A stretch of DNA of 64,000 nucleotides from contig JAJEKB010021268.1 of assembly GCA_022393335.1 (NCBI GenBank), positions 344,833-408,832 on the forward strand, read 5' to 3'. The notes under the pieces are model-generated. The model searched no databases, was not told the origin of the DNA, and worked only from the letters and a program-made list of their open reading frames with translations. This DNA is from Macrotrachela quadricornifera (lineage: Eukaryota > Rotifera > Eurotatoria > Philodinida > Philodinidae). Below are positions 11,211 to 20,513 of this stretch, in pieces. Every line of letters starts with the position of its first letter. Position 1 is the first letter of the stretch. Both the position numbers and the translations under genes were made by a program.

Positions 11211-11938
11211 CCCTAGTGAATGTACTGACATGAAGGTACCTAAAAAAGTACCCTGGTACAAGAATGTCCCAACAACTTGAGGGTACTTAAGTACTTTGTC
11301 AAGTACCCCGCTGAAAAGTGTTCAGTAAATAAGTACTATTGCACAGTATTTTTGGGTACCCTGGCGCCAAAATTGCAGTATGTTGGTGGTCGATGATCGA
11401 ACCTCACCCTGACCCCATTTTTTATTTTTTTATTTTAAGGCATTTTATGACATTTTTTCGATTTAAATGAATTTTTTCAATTCTAAAGATTCAATCAGGT
11501 CAATTTTGAAATATGACCTCCGGACCTAAGTTGGTTGGATCTCCATCAAACCACTTCAAGGTAGTCCTCTCTCAATTTTTTATCGAGATCGGCATGTTCT
11601 CGACTAGTAAATAATCAAGAAAGAATATTGAAAAAAAATTAATTTCTTACGTTTTGTCTAGTTGTTTATATTAAGCTGTGTGCGCAAAAGAAAACGGTGA
11701 ATGAACAGTTTGCTACACAGAACGATACAAATTTAGGGTACCCTGTAGGAATTTTCTCAGTAAATTTATACGTGTGGGTACCCATACAAGTACTTGTTCA
11801 GTAAATATACTGGTTTGGGTACCTAATACAGTATCCACATCAGTATAATTACTGAGACTTTTTCGAAGTACCTATATCGGGTACCCTGGTGAAAATTTCT
11901 CAGTAATGGGTACCCTTAGCTCAGTACATTCACTAGGG
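11211..11938. mobile_element. TA-flanked MITE with 18-bp TIRs and GGTACC-rich ends
   Basis: The ends are perfect inverted repeats of 18 bp (CCCTAGTGAATGTACTGA at 11211-11228, its complement at 11921-11938), each bordered by TA (11209-11210 and 11939-11940). That is the pattern left by transposases that duplicate TA, such as Tc1/mariner. Both subterminal regions, about 150-200 bp each, are packed with variants of GGTACCC and AGTACC in both orientations, while the middle is ordinary AT-rich DNA. The element is 728 bp and has no open frame long enough for a transposase, so it is non-autonomous. Confidence 0.85.
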
Positions 11939-11957
11939 TAGAGTATAGCTAAAGATA

Positions 11958-12090
11958 TTCTAGAAAAGTCCATATGAAACCTCTAAGGAATTTCTGCTTT
12001 CGTGAAAATTCGATATTCAACGAAATTGAAATACTAAATTGGATTTTTAGTGTGAAAATCGAAAGTGAATGCATATGGACTTTTCTAGAA
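11958..12090. repeat. Short inverted repeat, perfect 19-bp arms
   Basis: TTCTAGAAAAGTCCATATG at 11958-11976 is matched exactly in inverted orientation at 12072-12090, with about 95 bp between. It may be a tiny hairpin element or the remains of one, immediately beside the TA-flanked MITE. Confidence 0.6.
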
Positions 12091-12239
12091 ATCCGCATTT
12101 CGTTTAGCAATTCGAACATTTTCTAGAGATCGAAACGTCAGTTCTAAATTTCATTTTTATAGGTTTCGTGCAATGTAATTTAAAAAATAGAAATTTTAGA
12201 AAGACTTTCTATTTTCATCAGGTATACCAGTAATAACTA

Positions 12240-12720
12240 ATACTTTTGAACAATAAATAAATGTCATTGACAACTAACTCATCAAAATAATAAAAAAATT
12301 AATATTGAACATAAATAAGTCTAAACAATAATAAAAATCTATTATTAAACATTAATATAACAAAATAATAAAAGATAGTAGTGCACATAAATAAATTTCG
12401 TTTAATGAAATTATTTAAATATATTAACATCATAAAATGCGAATTCAATAATCATTTTTTATTTTTCATTTTATTTCAAAAAACTAAAAATAATCAGTGA
12501 GCTTGTATTTTATGCTATTAGTTTATAAATAAATCTAAATAGAAAAAAGTACTGTCCATTATAAACAAATCTAAATAGAAAAAAGAATGCCGTCAATCAT
12601 AAACAAAGCCAAATAATAATAAAGAAAATATTATTGAAAAATAATATTCTACATAATAAAAAGTTGTATTAACCATAAACAAATCTAAATAGAAAAAAAT
12701 ACGATTGAACAAGTAATGCA
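12240..12720. repeat. Cluster of degenerate ~25-50 bp AT-rich repeats
   Basis: The phrase ATAAACAAATCTAAATAG followed by a run of A recurs at 12525, 12561 and 12675 with variants between and before (CATAAATAAGTCTAAACAAT, CATAAACAAAGCCAAATAAT). The spacing is irregular. This looks like a decayed minisatellite and carries no coding signal. Confidence 0.45.
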
Positions 12721-12913
12721 TGAGAATTAAGTATAAAATTAAATTATAGTAATCATTTTAAATTTTAAGTCTGTATGGTAGATCTAAATGAAAAAATATA
12801 ACTTACCTACTCGCTACAGCTGCTGGAGAAAATAATGGATGCACGACATTATTAACTAACTTATATATTCGAATGCGCTATGACACAATATCAGTCACTG
12901 TTTAAATGACTCT

Positions 12914-12941
12914 CGAAATCGAAATCGAAATCGAAATCGAA
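12914..12941. repeat. (GAAATC)n microsatellite
   Basis: About four and a half copies of the hexamer GAAATC stand in a row. Confidence 0.8.
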
Positions 12942-13738
12942 TTTGATTATCGGATTTTACTGAAAAGTCAATGTTGATTTTCCATTCTTTTCGTAATTTT
13001 CGAAAATCACGTTGAATTTTTATAAATTAAAAAATCAAGCATTTTCTAAGTCCTCATAATTCGATTAATAAATTATGAAAGTTTGAAAATGCTATAGCTT
13101 TTTAAAAATCGATTTTCTAATAAATAAAAATTCAAAAAAATTGACAGTGTAATTCTTACCATCGATTTCCTTTCTTCTTGTATCTTTGGAAATAAGAATC
13201 TTCTTCGTCTTTCATAATCAATGAGGTAGTCAAGACGATCTATTGAGTCAAATCTCATAAACAATCAAACTTTATCATCAATTAATTTAATAATTCGATC
13301 TCCGAGAACATTTTATGAAGAAAGACAGAAGATTTCGTTTGTTTGTATTAATTATTTCATGATAACGATCTAATTAAATTCCAAATTTGCATTATCAATT
13401 TATTCAACATGAAGTAAATCGTACAGTTAATAGGCACAGTCAGTATAATGAGACAATATCGAAAAACAAAAATAAAGAAGAATAAAGATTCAATTTCAAA
13501 TGAAAAGATATACATTTGTCTGCATGATATCGACGTATTAAAAGTCATCATGGATTTGACCTAATAGAAGCTTAAATATATCAAAAATATAAAAATGATG
13601 AAAAGAACTGTCGTTTTAATGTTCATTCCAATGGATATGATCACTTCGTATTAATCATTCTCAACAGAATTTCGCTATTAAAAGTATTTTATGTTCAATT
13701 CCTCTCTCAGAAATACTTGCAAATACTTCAAATATAAT

Positions 13739-14147
13739 CACCAATCGACGATCTTGCCATATTCTTTCCAGGTTCTTGTTTTTCTTTACTTCCAGACAAG
13801 ATTCTTGTATTCAGGCAAGATTTTTTTCAACAGGAAAGTAAAAAGAATCTTGTCTGGATCTTAAGATGACAAGAATCTCGGCTGATAAATCAGAAATAAA
13901 AGAATCAGGCAAGAATTATAAGATATTCAAGATATATTTAACATTCAGAGAAGAATCTTTTTTTTTTCTTTTAAAAAGAATCTTGTCTGAAGTTCAAGAC
14001 GAAAAGAATCTTGTATGAAAATTATGAAAAAACAGAAACTGGAAAGAAATATAAGATATTTTAAATTTCTTACTATTCAGACAAGATTCTTATAATAGGG
14101 AAGAAAAAGATTCTTGTCAGCTTTTCAAGATCGACGACGCGTGATGT
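13739..14147. repeat. Left cluster of AAGAATCTTGTCTG repeats (inverted partner of 15800-16374)
   Basis: The cluster begins CACCAATCGACGATCTTGCC (13739-13758) and holds many copies, in both orientations, of variants of GACAAGATTCTTGT and AAGAATCTTGTCTG. It ends near CAAGATCGACGACGCG at about 14128-14143, which resembles an inverted form of the start, so the cluster might also be a unit on its own. The exact inverse of its first 20 bp closes the right cluster at 16355-16374. No protein is encoded. Confidence 0.75.
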
Positions 14148-14473
14148 CATCTTTGTATGATCAAATATATAAAGGCAATGTCTGAACGTTATTTGTTCAT
14201 TAATGATTCGACAAGAAGTGCAATTCACTTTGGACATATACTTTTTCTAAAGCGTTCATTTAATTTAAACGACATCGAACAACTAATTATTTCAATTGTA
14301 TGTATAGAAAAAGTTTTCATTCGATATCAAGAAAACAATGGAATATGTGATATCTTTTTTTCTATTGTTTTTTGAAAAACTACACTTATTGAACATATTT
14401 CGATATTTTATCAATCCATACCTTTCTATATTATATATTTTAGATTTTTCAATATCCACAAAAGTATTTTTGT

Positions 14474-15616
14474 ATGGATGAAAGAAATCTTGATTTACTC
14501 AAGAAATTATTGTTTGATAATGCTCTTGGTAATATAGGTAATATCTGTAAGCACTTTATGTCTTTTTCACTCAAATACTATTTTTTTAGAGTCGGCACCA
14601 CATACAAATAAACAACGTCGATGGCGTCATAAGAAAAAAGATCAACATCATCATACTCAATTATCTCATCATCATTTACCAGTCGAACATTTTGTAAATA
14701 ACTTAATTTAATCGAGCTAGCTCAAAATATAAATTTTTGTACTTTTCTTTTTTTAGAGTGAATCACGTCCATACTCATCTGATATTATAGAAAACTTTGA
14801 AAATGATGTCACTATGGATAATCGAATTTTTGATGATAATATGGTTCTTCATGATTCATCTATGAATGATACACATGCTGATGATACTCGTGCTGGTACT
14901 ACATTTAATAATGATACATATGCTCATGATTATATATTTAATGATAAAGATTATAATTATGGTTATGATTTTAATCCGAATTTGGCTCATGTGAGCAATT
15001 ATCTCATATAGTACACATAGTAACGACTAATATAAATTTAAATAATATTAATTATTTTTCTAATTCTATTAGCAAGCAAAAGTATTGCAAACTCGACAAC
15101 AAAATGATGACGAGCATGTTTCAATCGTAAGTGATTAAATCAGAACTCAGAACACCCTTAATGCATTGATCTTGTATTATAGAGAGGATATTAAATTGTA
15201 CAAAGTGCAGAACATTTATTAATAGATCTTTTTACTTGTAGGAATTAAATGGGATTAATGTGTCTCATGTTCAACGTGATGCATCATTAAATCAAACTGC
15301 TAGAGCTTTAGTACGCGCTGGATATTGTGAAATGGCATCATTTAATGACTTACGTCCAGGTGAATTTGACATATTGTTGAGTAAGATACATTTAGAAAGT
15401 TAATCTTTTCTAATGTGAATTTTCTTTTCTTTAGGTTACTTGTCATACATTCATGGACTTCATCCGACAACTACTTTGGCAAACAGTCAAGTAATAAAAA
15501 ATTCATTACAACAAATGGAACAAGACATCAAAAAACAAACGTCGAATCAATCATCAAAAAGAAATACAACAGCCGTTCAGCGTGTCCATGGTGCACATGA
15601 TGATGATGAGGTTTGA
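14474..15616 (+). CDS. Unknown acidic/His-rich protein, six exons
   Basis: Exons 14474-14537, 14590-14693, 14757-14990, 15073-15126, 15242-15380 and 15435-15616 all have GT-AG borders. They join without a break in frame into 258 residues (MDERNLDLLKKLLFD...GAHDDDEV). Frame continuity over five introns makes a real gene very likely. The middle is low-complexity and rich in Asp, Asn, His and Tyr. The C-terminal third (GINVSHVQRDASLNQTARAL, GYCEMASFNDLRPGEFDILL, YLSYIHGLHP) looks like a folded helical domain, but I do not recognise the family. No signal peptide or membrane segment is seen. The gene is enclosed by inverted repeat clusters at 13739-14147 and about 15800-16374, so it may have been carried by, or trapped between, mobile elements. 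Confidence 0.7.
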
Positions 15617-15799
15617 AAAAATAAGATTTTTTTTTGATAATGAAAAATTTATGTTTTTCTTGTGTTAAAAATTGAAACTGCTTTAATAACATGAAATTAA
15701 AAGTATTTTTTTGTTTTTTTCACATTTTTTTTTGTACATGATGTGCAAAATCATAATAAAATTATATGAAAAAGAGAGTAATAATAACCTACAAAAAGG

Positions 15800-16374
15800 T
15801 TCTTTCATATAACCAGAATCAGGCAAGCAATAAAAAAAATAAGAAACGGACAAGAATCTAAGAAAAAAAAGAATCAGGCAAGAACATCAAGAATAATAAG
15901 AATCAGACAAGAATTCAAGAAAAGCAAGAATCAGGCAAAAAAGCAAGAATTCAAGAAAAGCAAGAATCAGGCAAAAAAGCAAGAATACAAGAATCTTGTC
16001 TGGAGGAGGACGTCTTGCCTTGTCAGACAAGATTCGGTCTACACACTCTAAAAAAAATAGGTGTTTTACGAAACCTGTGCCCAGGGGAAGAACCTTTAAG
16101 GTTTCGTATCGATTTACGAAACCTAAAAAGGTTTAGCAAATCGTTCTCTGATCTTTTTTAGGTTCAGCAAATCGATATGAAACCTGAAAGGTTCTTCCCC
16201 TGGGCACAGGTTTCGTAAAACACCTATTTTTTTTAGAGTGCACGAACCTTGTCAGAAGGCAAGATCAGTTTTTTCAGGCAAGAATCTTGTATAGAAGGAA
16301 TGGAAAAAGAATCTTGTCTGAAAATCAAGAAAAACAAGAACCTAGGAAGAATAGGGCAAGATCGTCGATTGGTG
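15800..16374. repeat. Right cluster of AAGAATCTTGTCTG repeats
   Basis: Many copies of CAAGAATCAGGCAAG, GACAAGATTC and AAGAATCTTGTCTG occur here, as in the left cluster at 13739-14147. The final 20 bp (16355-16374) are the exact reverse complement of the first 20 bp of the left cluster. The cluster is interrupted by a separate hairpin element at 16044-16240, with repeat sequence resuming on both sides, so the hairpin inserted later. Confidence 0.75.
16044..16240. mobile_element. Hairpin MITE, ~70-bp nearly perfect TIRs
   Basis: The 197-bp unit begins CACTCTAAAAAAAATAGGTG and ends with its reverse complement. Inverted identity continues inward for about 70 bp with very few mismatches (blocks TTTTACGAAACCTGTGCCCA and GGGGAAGAACCTTT on each arm), leaving a short centre. 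The transcript or single strand would fold into one long hairpin. It is inserted in the repeat cluster at 15800-16374. No coding capacity; the superfamily cannot be told from the ends alone. Confidence 0.88.
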
Positions 16375-17122
16375 GCGAGACATAGTTAAATACGATTCTT
16401 TTTTATAGTCCATTATAAACGATATACATGTATATATGTATGAAAAAATAGTATGTATAGATTTTAGATACCATTTTTCCTTTTGTTAAGATAAGAGTCT
16501 CTTTATAGAAAATATTCGTTCGGCTTCTATAATAAAATCTCGATTTTGTTTTTTTGTCTGTATGACAGGAGAATTCTTAAAGCAATTGTTTTAACCCATT
16601 TAACAATTAATAAGTAAACTATAATATACATTTCAGAGATACTTTTGTCAATGTCATTTACGTATGATGTTGATTTGTACTTAACGATGAAATTCTAAGT
16701 GATACCTCGAAGGAAAGAAAACTAATGTGGTCCATTCATTCATTCGCCCTTCTCTATTTAGTATAAGAATGCTATCTAAACTCTACGCATACTTGTTTTG
16801 TTTTTCGTATCTATATATATACACATGTTTCTCTAAGAAGTTGATCTTTTTAGAGAATAGAAAATCTGTCAACAGTTCGACCGTATTTTATGCCAAAATT
16901 ATTCTTTTTTACATCTTATTTTATTATAGAAAGAGAAAAATGTATGACAAATGTGAGAATATGTCAATATGTGCGCAATGTTTGAGAAAAATATTTGGAT
17001 TATACGCATATTTTCTTTTTCAAGAAAAAAGTTTCTCCCATTTTTAGTAGAAACTCGATGAGTGTTCTATCAAATTAAATCAAAGTATTGACAATTTTTA
17101 TTTTTACTTCTAACTTTCTTAG
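16375..17122. other. AT-rich spacer before the SLC35-like fragment
   Basis: No gene recognised. A 106-codon open frame at 16727-17047 has no recognisable motif and the composition of random AT-rich translation. Any missing upstream exon of the transporter fragment at 17123 would be expected here, but none is convincing. Confidence 0.35.
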
Positions 17123-17887
17123 GATACATCAACATTCCAAAGAAAAAAAGAATAAACTCACTTCTGTTACACGTACCATCAATGTTAACTTATGGTTTTT
17201 TATCATTTATACTAGCATTTTTTAATAAAGCACTTTTTGAATTAGCCAATTTTCGTAATAATTTATTTGTGATATTTTCTCAACTTCTTTTTATACTTCT
17301 ATCATATCAAATATTTGGCTATATTCGTCTTATGACAATACCTAATGTAACAAAAAATGATATATATAAATTATTTATTCCATCGATTTTTTTTTGTTTA
17401 AATACAATATTATTTTTACAAGTACTTATGAATCTTAATGTTGCTATTTATGTTGTGATTAAAGTAAGTTTGATTAAATATAGATATGATTAAATTTAGT
17501 TTTGTATTAATAAGACATCTCAGTCAAACATTGTTTTTTTTGTTATTTATCTTAATAAATTGTGTTGATTGCCTTTAATAAAAAATACAAAAATATACTA
17601 ATAATAATCTGAATTGTCATTCTATTTATTTTTTTACAGAAAATTATTCTCATTTAATTAGATATTTCTTTATATTTATTTTATAGCGTTGTACACCAGC
17701 ATTAACCTTTATTTTATCTGTAATTGTATTAAAAAAACAAAAACTTAATATAAAAACTGGTTTATGTGTATTTACAATAACAATTGATGATATAATAACA
17801 TCAATTGGTGATAAATCATATGATCTTGAAACATATATAATTGGAGGTTTTAGCGTTTTATTTCATTCACTTAAGAATAAAAAGTGA
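17123..17887 (+). pseudogene. Truncated nucleotide-sugar transporter (SLC35-like)
   Basis: Two exon-like blocks, 17123-17463 and 17687-17887, join in frame through a GT-AG intron. The product has repeated hydrophobic segments arranged as in the N-terminal half of SLC35D-type transporters: YGFLSFILAFFNKALF near the start, a middle helix pair, then RCTPALTFILSVIVLKKQKL and TSIGDKSYDLETYI, which parallel the family's RRFTPLLT-, LKK- and GD(L)SFDLEGY-like stretches. The family normally has about 10 membrane helices in 300-400 residues. Here translation ends after roughly 165 residues, and neither a start exon nor the second half was found. It is most likely a gene relic or a truncated duplicate; a functional half-protein cannot be excluded. 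Confidence 0.6.
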
Positions 17888-18662
17888 CAGATGAAAGAGA
17901 AGAGACCGCTCTTATCAACATATGGATTAGTATATAATTATTCTTACGCATATATGTAGCTAATACGCGTTTGCAATTAAAGCTCACTGATAAGATACCG
18001 GTCATGATGATGATGACAGCGATGTTGATGGTTCATTCTGTGACTTTGATTTGAATTAAGTGCGAGAGTCGAATGATATTTTAAACTTTAGTTTAGGATA
18101 AGTGCAAAGAAAATAAGATATAAACAATACTAGCGTGCTATCGGTCGTAAAGAAAGTGTTTTTCTGCACTCAGAGCGCAGTTGACTATACCATCATCCAG
18201 GTGAAAATATCATTTTATTGCACTACTATTGTGACATAAAAAAAGAAATATTTACACAAGGAAACAAGAGAATTATGAAAGAGAACACATAATTTCTCAT
18301 CTGCATACCTCTCTCTTCAGTCTTTTATTCTCACAAAGACCTATTACCTTTGTTTTTCTGTTAATAATCATACTAGAATCGGAGTTCATCACAGAAGAAG
18401 GTATCTACCCATTTTTTAAAAATTGAAAACCTAAATCTTTTCAATCTTTCTGTTGTTGTTTCAAATGTCATTAATCGAATAGTGAAGGAATGATTTTTTT
18501 AAACATTTTTCAATATCCAAACTGCTGTGATGAGAATCTCATTTTTTCCAAGTTGTAACTGAATCAAGCAAAAATAACTGCTCGAACTTCGCATTTCCAC
18601 AAAATCACATAATTTTAGATTCAGAACAAACAAATCTCGACGACGACGGCAAAAATATCATC
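17888..18662. other. Spacer upstream of the sugar isomerase
   Basis: No gene recognised; short hydrophobic or low-complexity open frames only. The promoter of the downstream gene must lie here or in its leader, but no clear TATA box was found. Confidence 0.35.
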
Positions 18663-19520
18663 ATGTGGACACTATCAGCTTTTACTGACGAAGCTGGTCT
18701 TTCGTGCGATGAGCAAATTACTGCGGCCAAGCGTGCCGGACTATCACGTATCGATATTCGTAACATCGACGGTTTCAATATCGCAGTATTGCCTCTCGAA
18801 AATGCAAAGATCATCAAAAACAAATTGGATGACGCCAATATTTCTGTACAGATGTTTGGCTCACCAATTGGCAAAATCGATATTCTAGATGATGTAGAAA
18901 CTGATGTCGAAAAACTGCATCATTTGGCGAATCTGGCACAGGTGTTCGGCTGCAATGCCGTTCGCATTTTCTCTTACTATAACAAAATGAATATCTCACA
19001 CGCCGAATGGGGCAAAAAATCGCTGGCCAACCTCGTTCGTCTGCGCAATGAAGCGGAAAAACTAGGTTTAGTGCTTTATCACGAGAACGAACGTCATATT
19101 TACGGTGATCTGGTGACTAACGTTAAGGAAATTGCTAGTCTTCGTAGTGCAAATTTCAAATTAATTCTCGATTTCGATAATTACCAGCAAAGTGGCGAAG
19201 ACGTTTATGACGCCTGGTGCAATCTAGTCGGGCAAACCGATAGCTTTCACTTGAAAGATTCGACCTTCGAAAATATCCATGTTCCCGTTGGACTAGGCAA
19301 TGGACAGGTAGAGAAAATTTTGCGCAATGCTGTAACTCAGAACTGGAATGGCCCACTCGCCGTCGAGCCACATCTAGTTCATTCCGGGTCTATCGCTCTG
19401 ACAAATCCAAGTGGTATCGTGAACGAAAGCTACGCTAATATGCCTCCCGCCGAGAGCTTCCATCTTGCTGTTGAAACAGCGAAGAAACTCTTGAACGATA
19501 TCGGTGCTAAGTGGAACTAA
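18663..19520 (+). CDS. Sugar-phosphate isomerase/epimerase family protein (TIM barrel)
   Basis: An intronless gene of 285 residues, the normal length for the xylose-isomerase-like/AP-endonuclease-2 superfamily of bacterial sugar isomerases and epimerases. Metal ligands expected of the fold are placed in order: HENE (140-143), LDFDN (170-173), FHLKDS (His196) and AVEPH (Glu235), with VGLGNGQ between, typical of the barrel's sixth strand region. There is no signal peptide or membrane segment, so it should be soluble. The gene has clearly higher GC and less biased codons than the neighbouring intron-rich genes, and it lacks introns. Both fit acquisition from bacteria followed by polyadenylated eukaryotic expression (AATAAA at 19545). 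The ATG at 18663 is the first in a long uninterrupted frame. The exact substrate cannot be told. Confidence 0.9.
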   Translation: MWTLSAFTDEAGLSCDEQITAAKRAGLSRIDIRNIDGFNIAVLPLENAKIIKNKLDDANISVQMFGSPIGKIDILDDVETDVEKLHHLANLAQVFGCNAVRIFSYYNKMNISHAEWGKKSLANLVRLRNEAEKLGLVLYHENERHIYGDLVTNVKEIASLRSANFKLILDFDNYQQSGEDVYDAWCNLVGQTDSFHLKDSTFENIHVPVGLGNGQVEKILRNAVTQNWNGPLAVEPHLVHSGSIALTNPSGIVNESYANMPPAESFHLAVETAKKLLNDIGAKWN

Positions 19521-19544
19521 ATTTTTCATGAACAAAAATAGAAA

Positions 19545-19550
19545 AATAAA
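19545..19550 (+). terminator. Polyadenylation signal of the sugar isomerase
   Basis: AATAAA begins 25 bp after the stop codon, a typical short 3' UTR position. Confidence 0.5.
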
Positions 19551-19724
19551 CCCACTATCAATCGTTTTGATAGTAAGTTTGTTTGGTCAGATTTTCGGCT
19601 TAGAGAATAACATCTCTGGAGGCGACGACGTTGGCTGAATACTTAATAAAAATATATCAAGGATAGTGAAAATACAGTGTGATGCGAGGTAGATAACATT
19701 ACTTGCTGTGCATCAAAGAGAAGC

Positions 19725-20513
19725 CTTAATCCTTAAAAGTCGATTGTCCCTTCCAAGGAATATTTAAATAATTGTAATAAAAACCTTATAAAAACTTTGT
19801 AGACAAAAACCAATATTTTTCTAGATTGATATGACCTTCGAGGACATATCTAGACTAAAATGTGGTATTCAGTTGCTTGTCAGACGTAGCAGGAGACCTT
19901 TTAATACTGATGACTTTTTACAATGACACCTTTCTTCCTTAAAGTTGTATCTATTCAAAAGTACGACATACGGTGTAGTTTATTTTTCGTCACATCCTTA
20001 AGCATATCATCAAACTATTCAGTGTCAGCGTTTTGGAATCTTTCAATCGATCTCCTGATAGATTGTGCTGTGATCAATATAACGTTCCTTGGGTAAGACT
20101 TTCGGCCTTATAGAGGTGTATTTCTAACATGAAACTTGCCTCATACATAGCCCTAGTAGTGTCTAGGAAGTTTCTTTCACGAGATACAGAATCCTGAAGT
20201 TTTTAGTAAATTTTGGGTGATTTTTGGATTTTGAATAACTCAGCAAAAAAGCATCTGTTCTAAATGAAAATTTCAGTGCATATTAAATATTATCAAAATC
20301 ATCTAGAGGCAAAGTCTTAGATTGAAATCCTTACTTTTTCTTACTTTTATAAGGATGAATATTTCTGCCAAAGAGGGGTGCGTAGACTCAGGCTAAGAAG
20401 AAGGTAATAACTTTTGACTATACTATGAGTATACGGAGGGTACATAATCTCTGTTTTTGTAATTAGATTCTCATTTTTACAAGCAGAAGGCACTTCGTCT
20501 TTTAAGGATTAAG
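19725..20513. repeat. Possible MITE with ~18-bp inverted ends
   Basis: CTTAATCCTTAAAAGTCG at 19725-19742 is matched in inverted orientation by 20496-20513 with one mismatch. The interior of about 750 bp has no gene. This could be a non-autonomous element or a chance pair; flanking duplication is not resolved. Confidence 0.35.
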
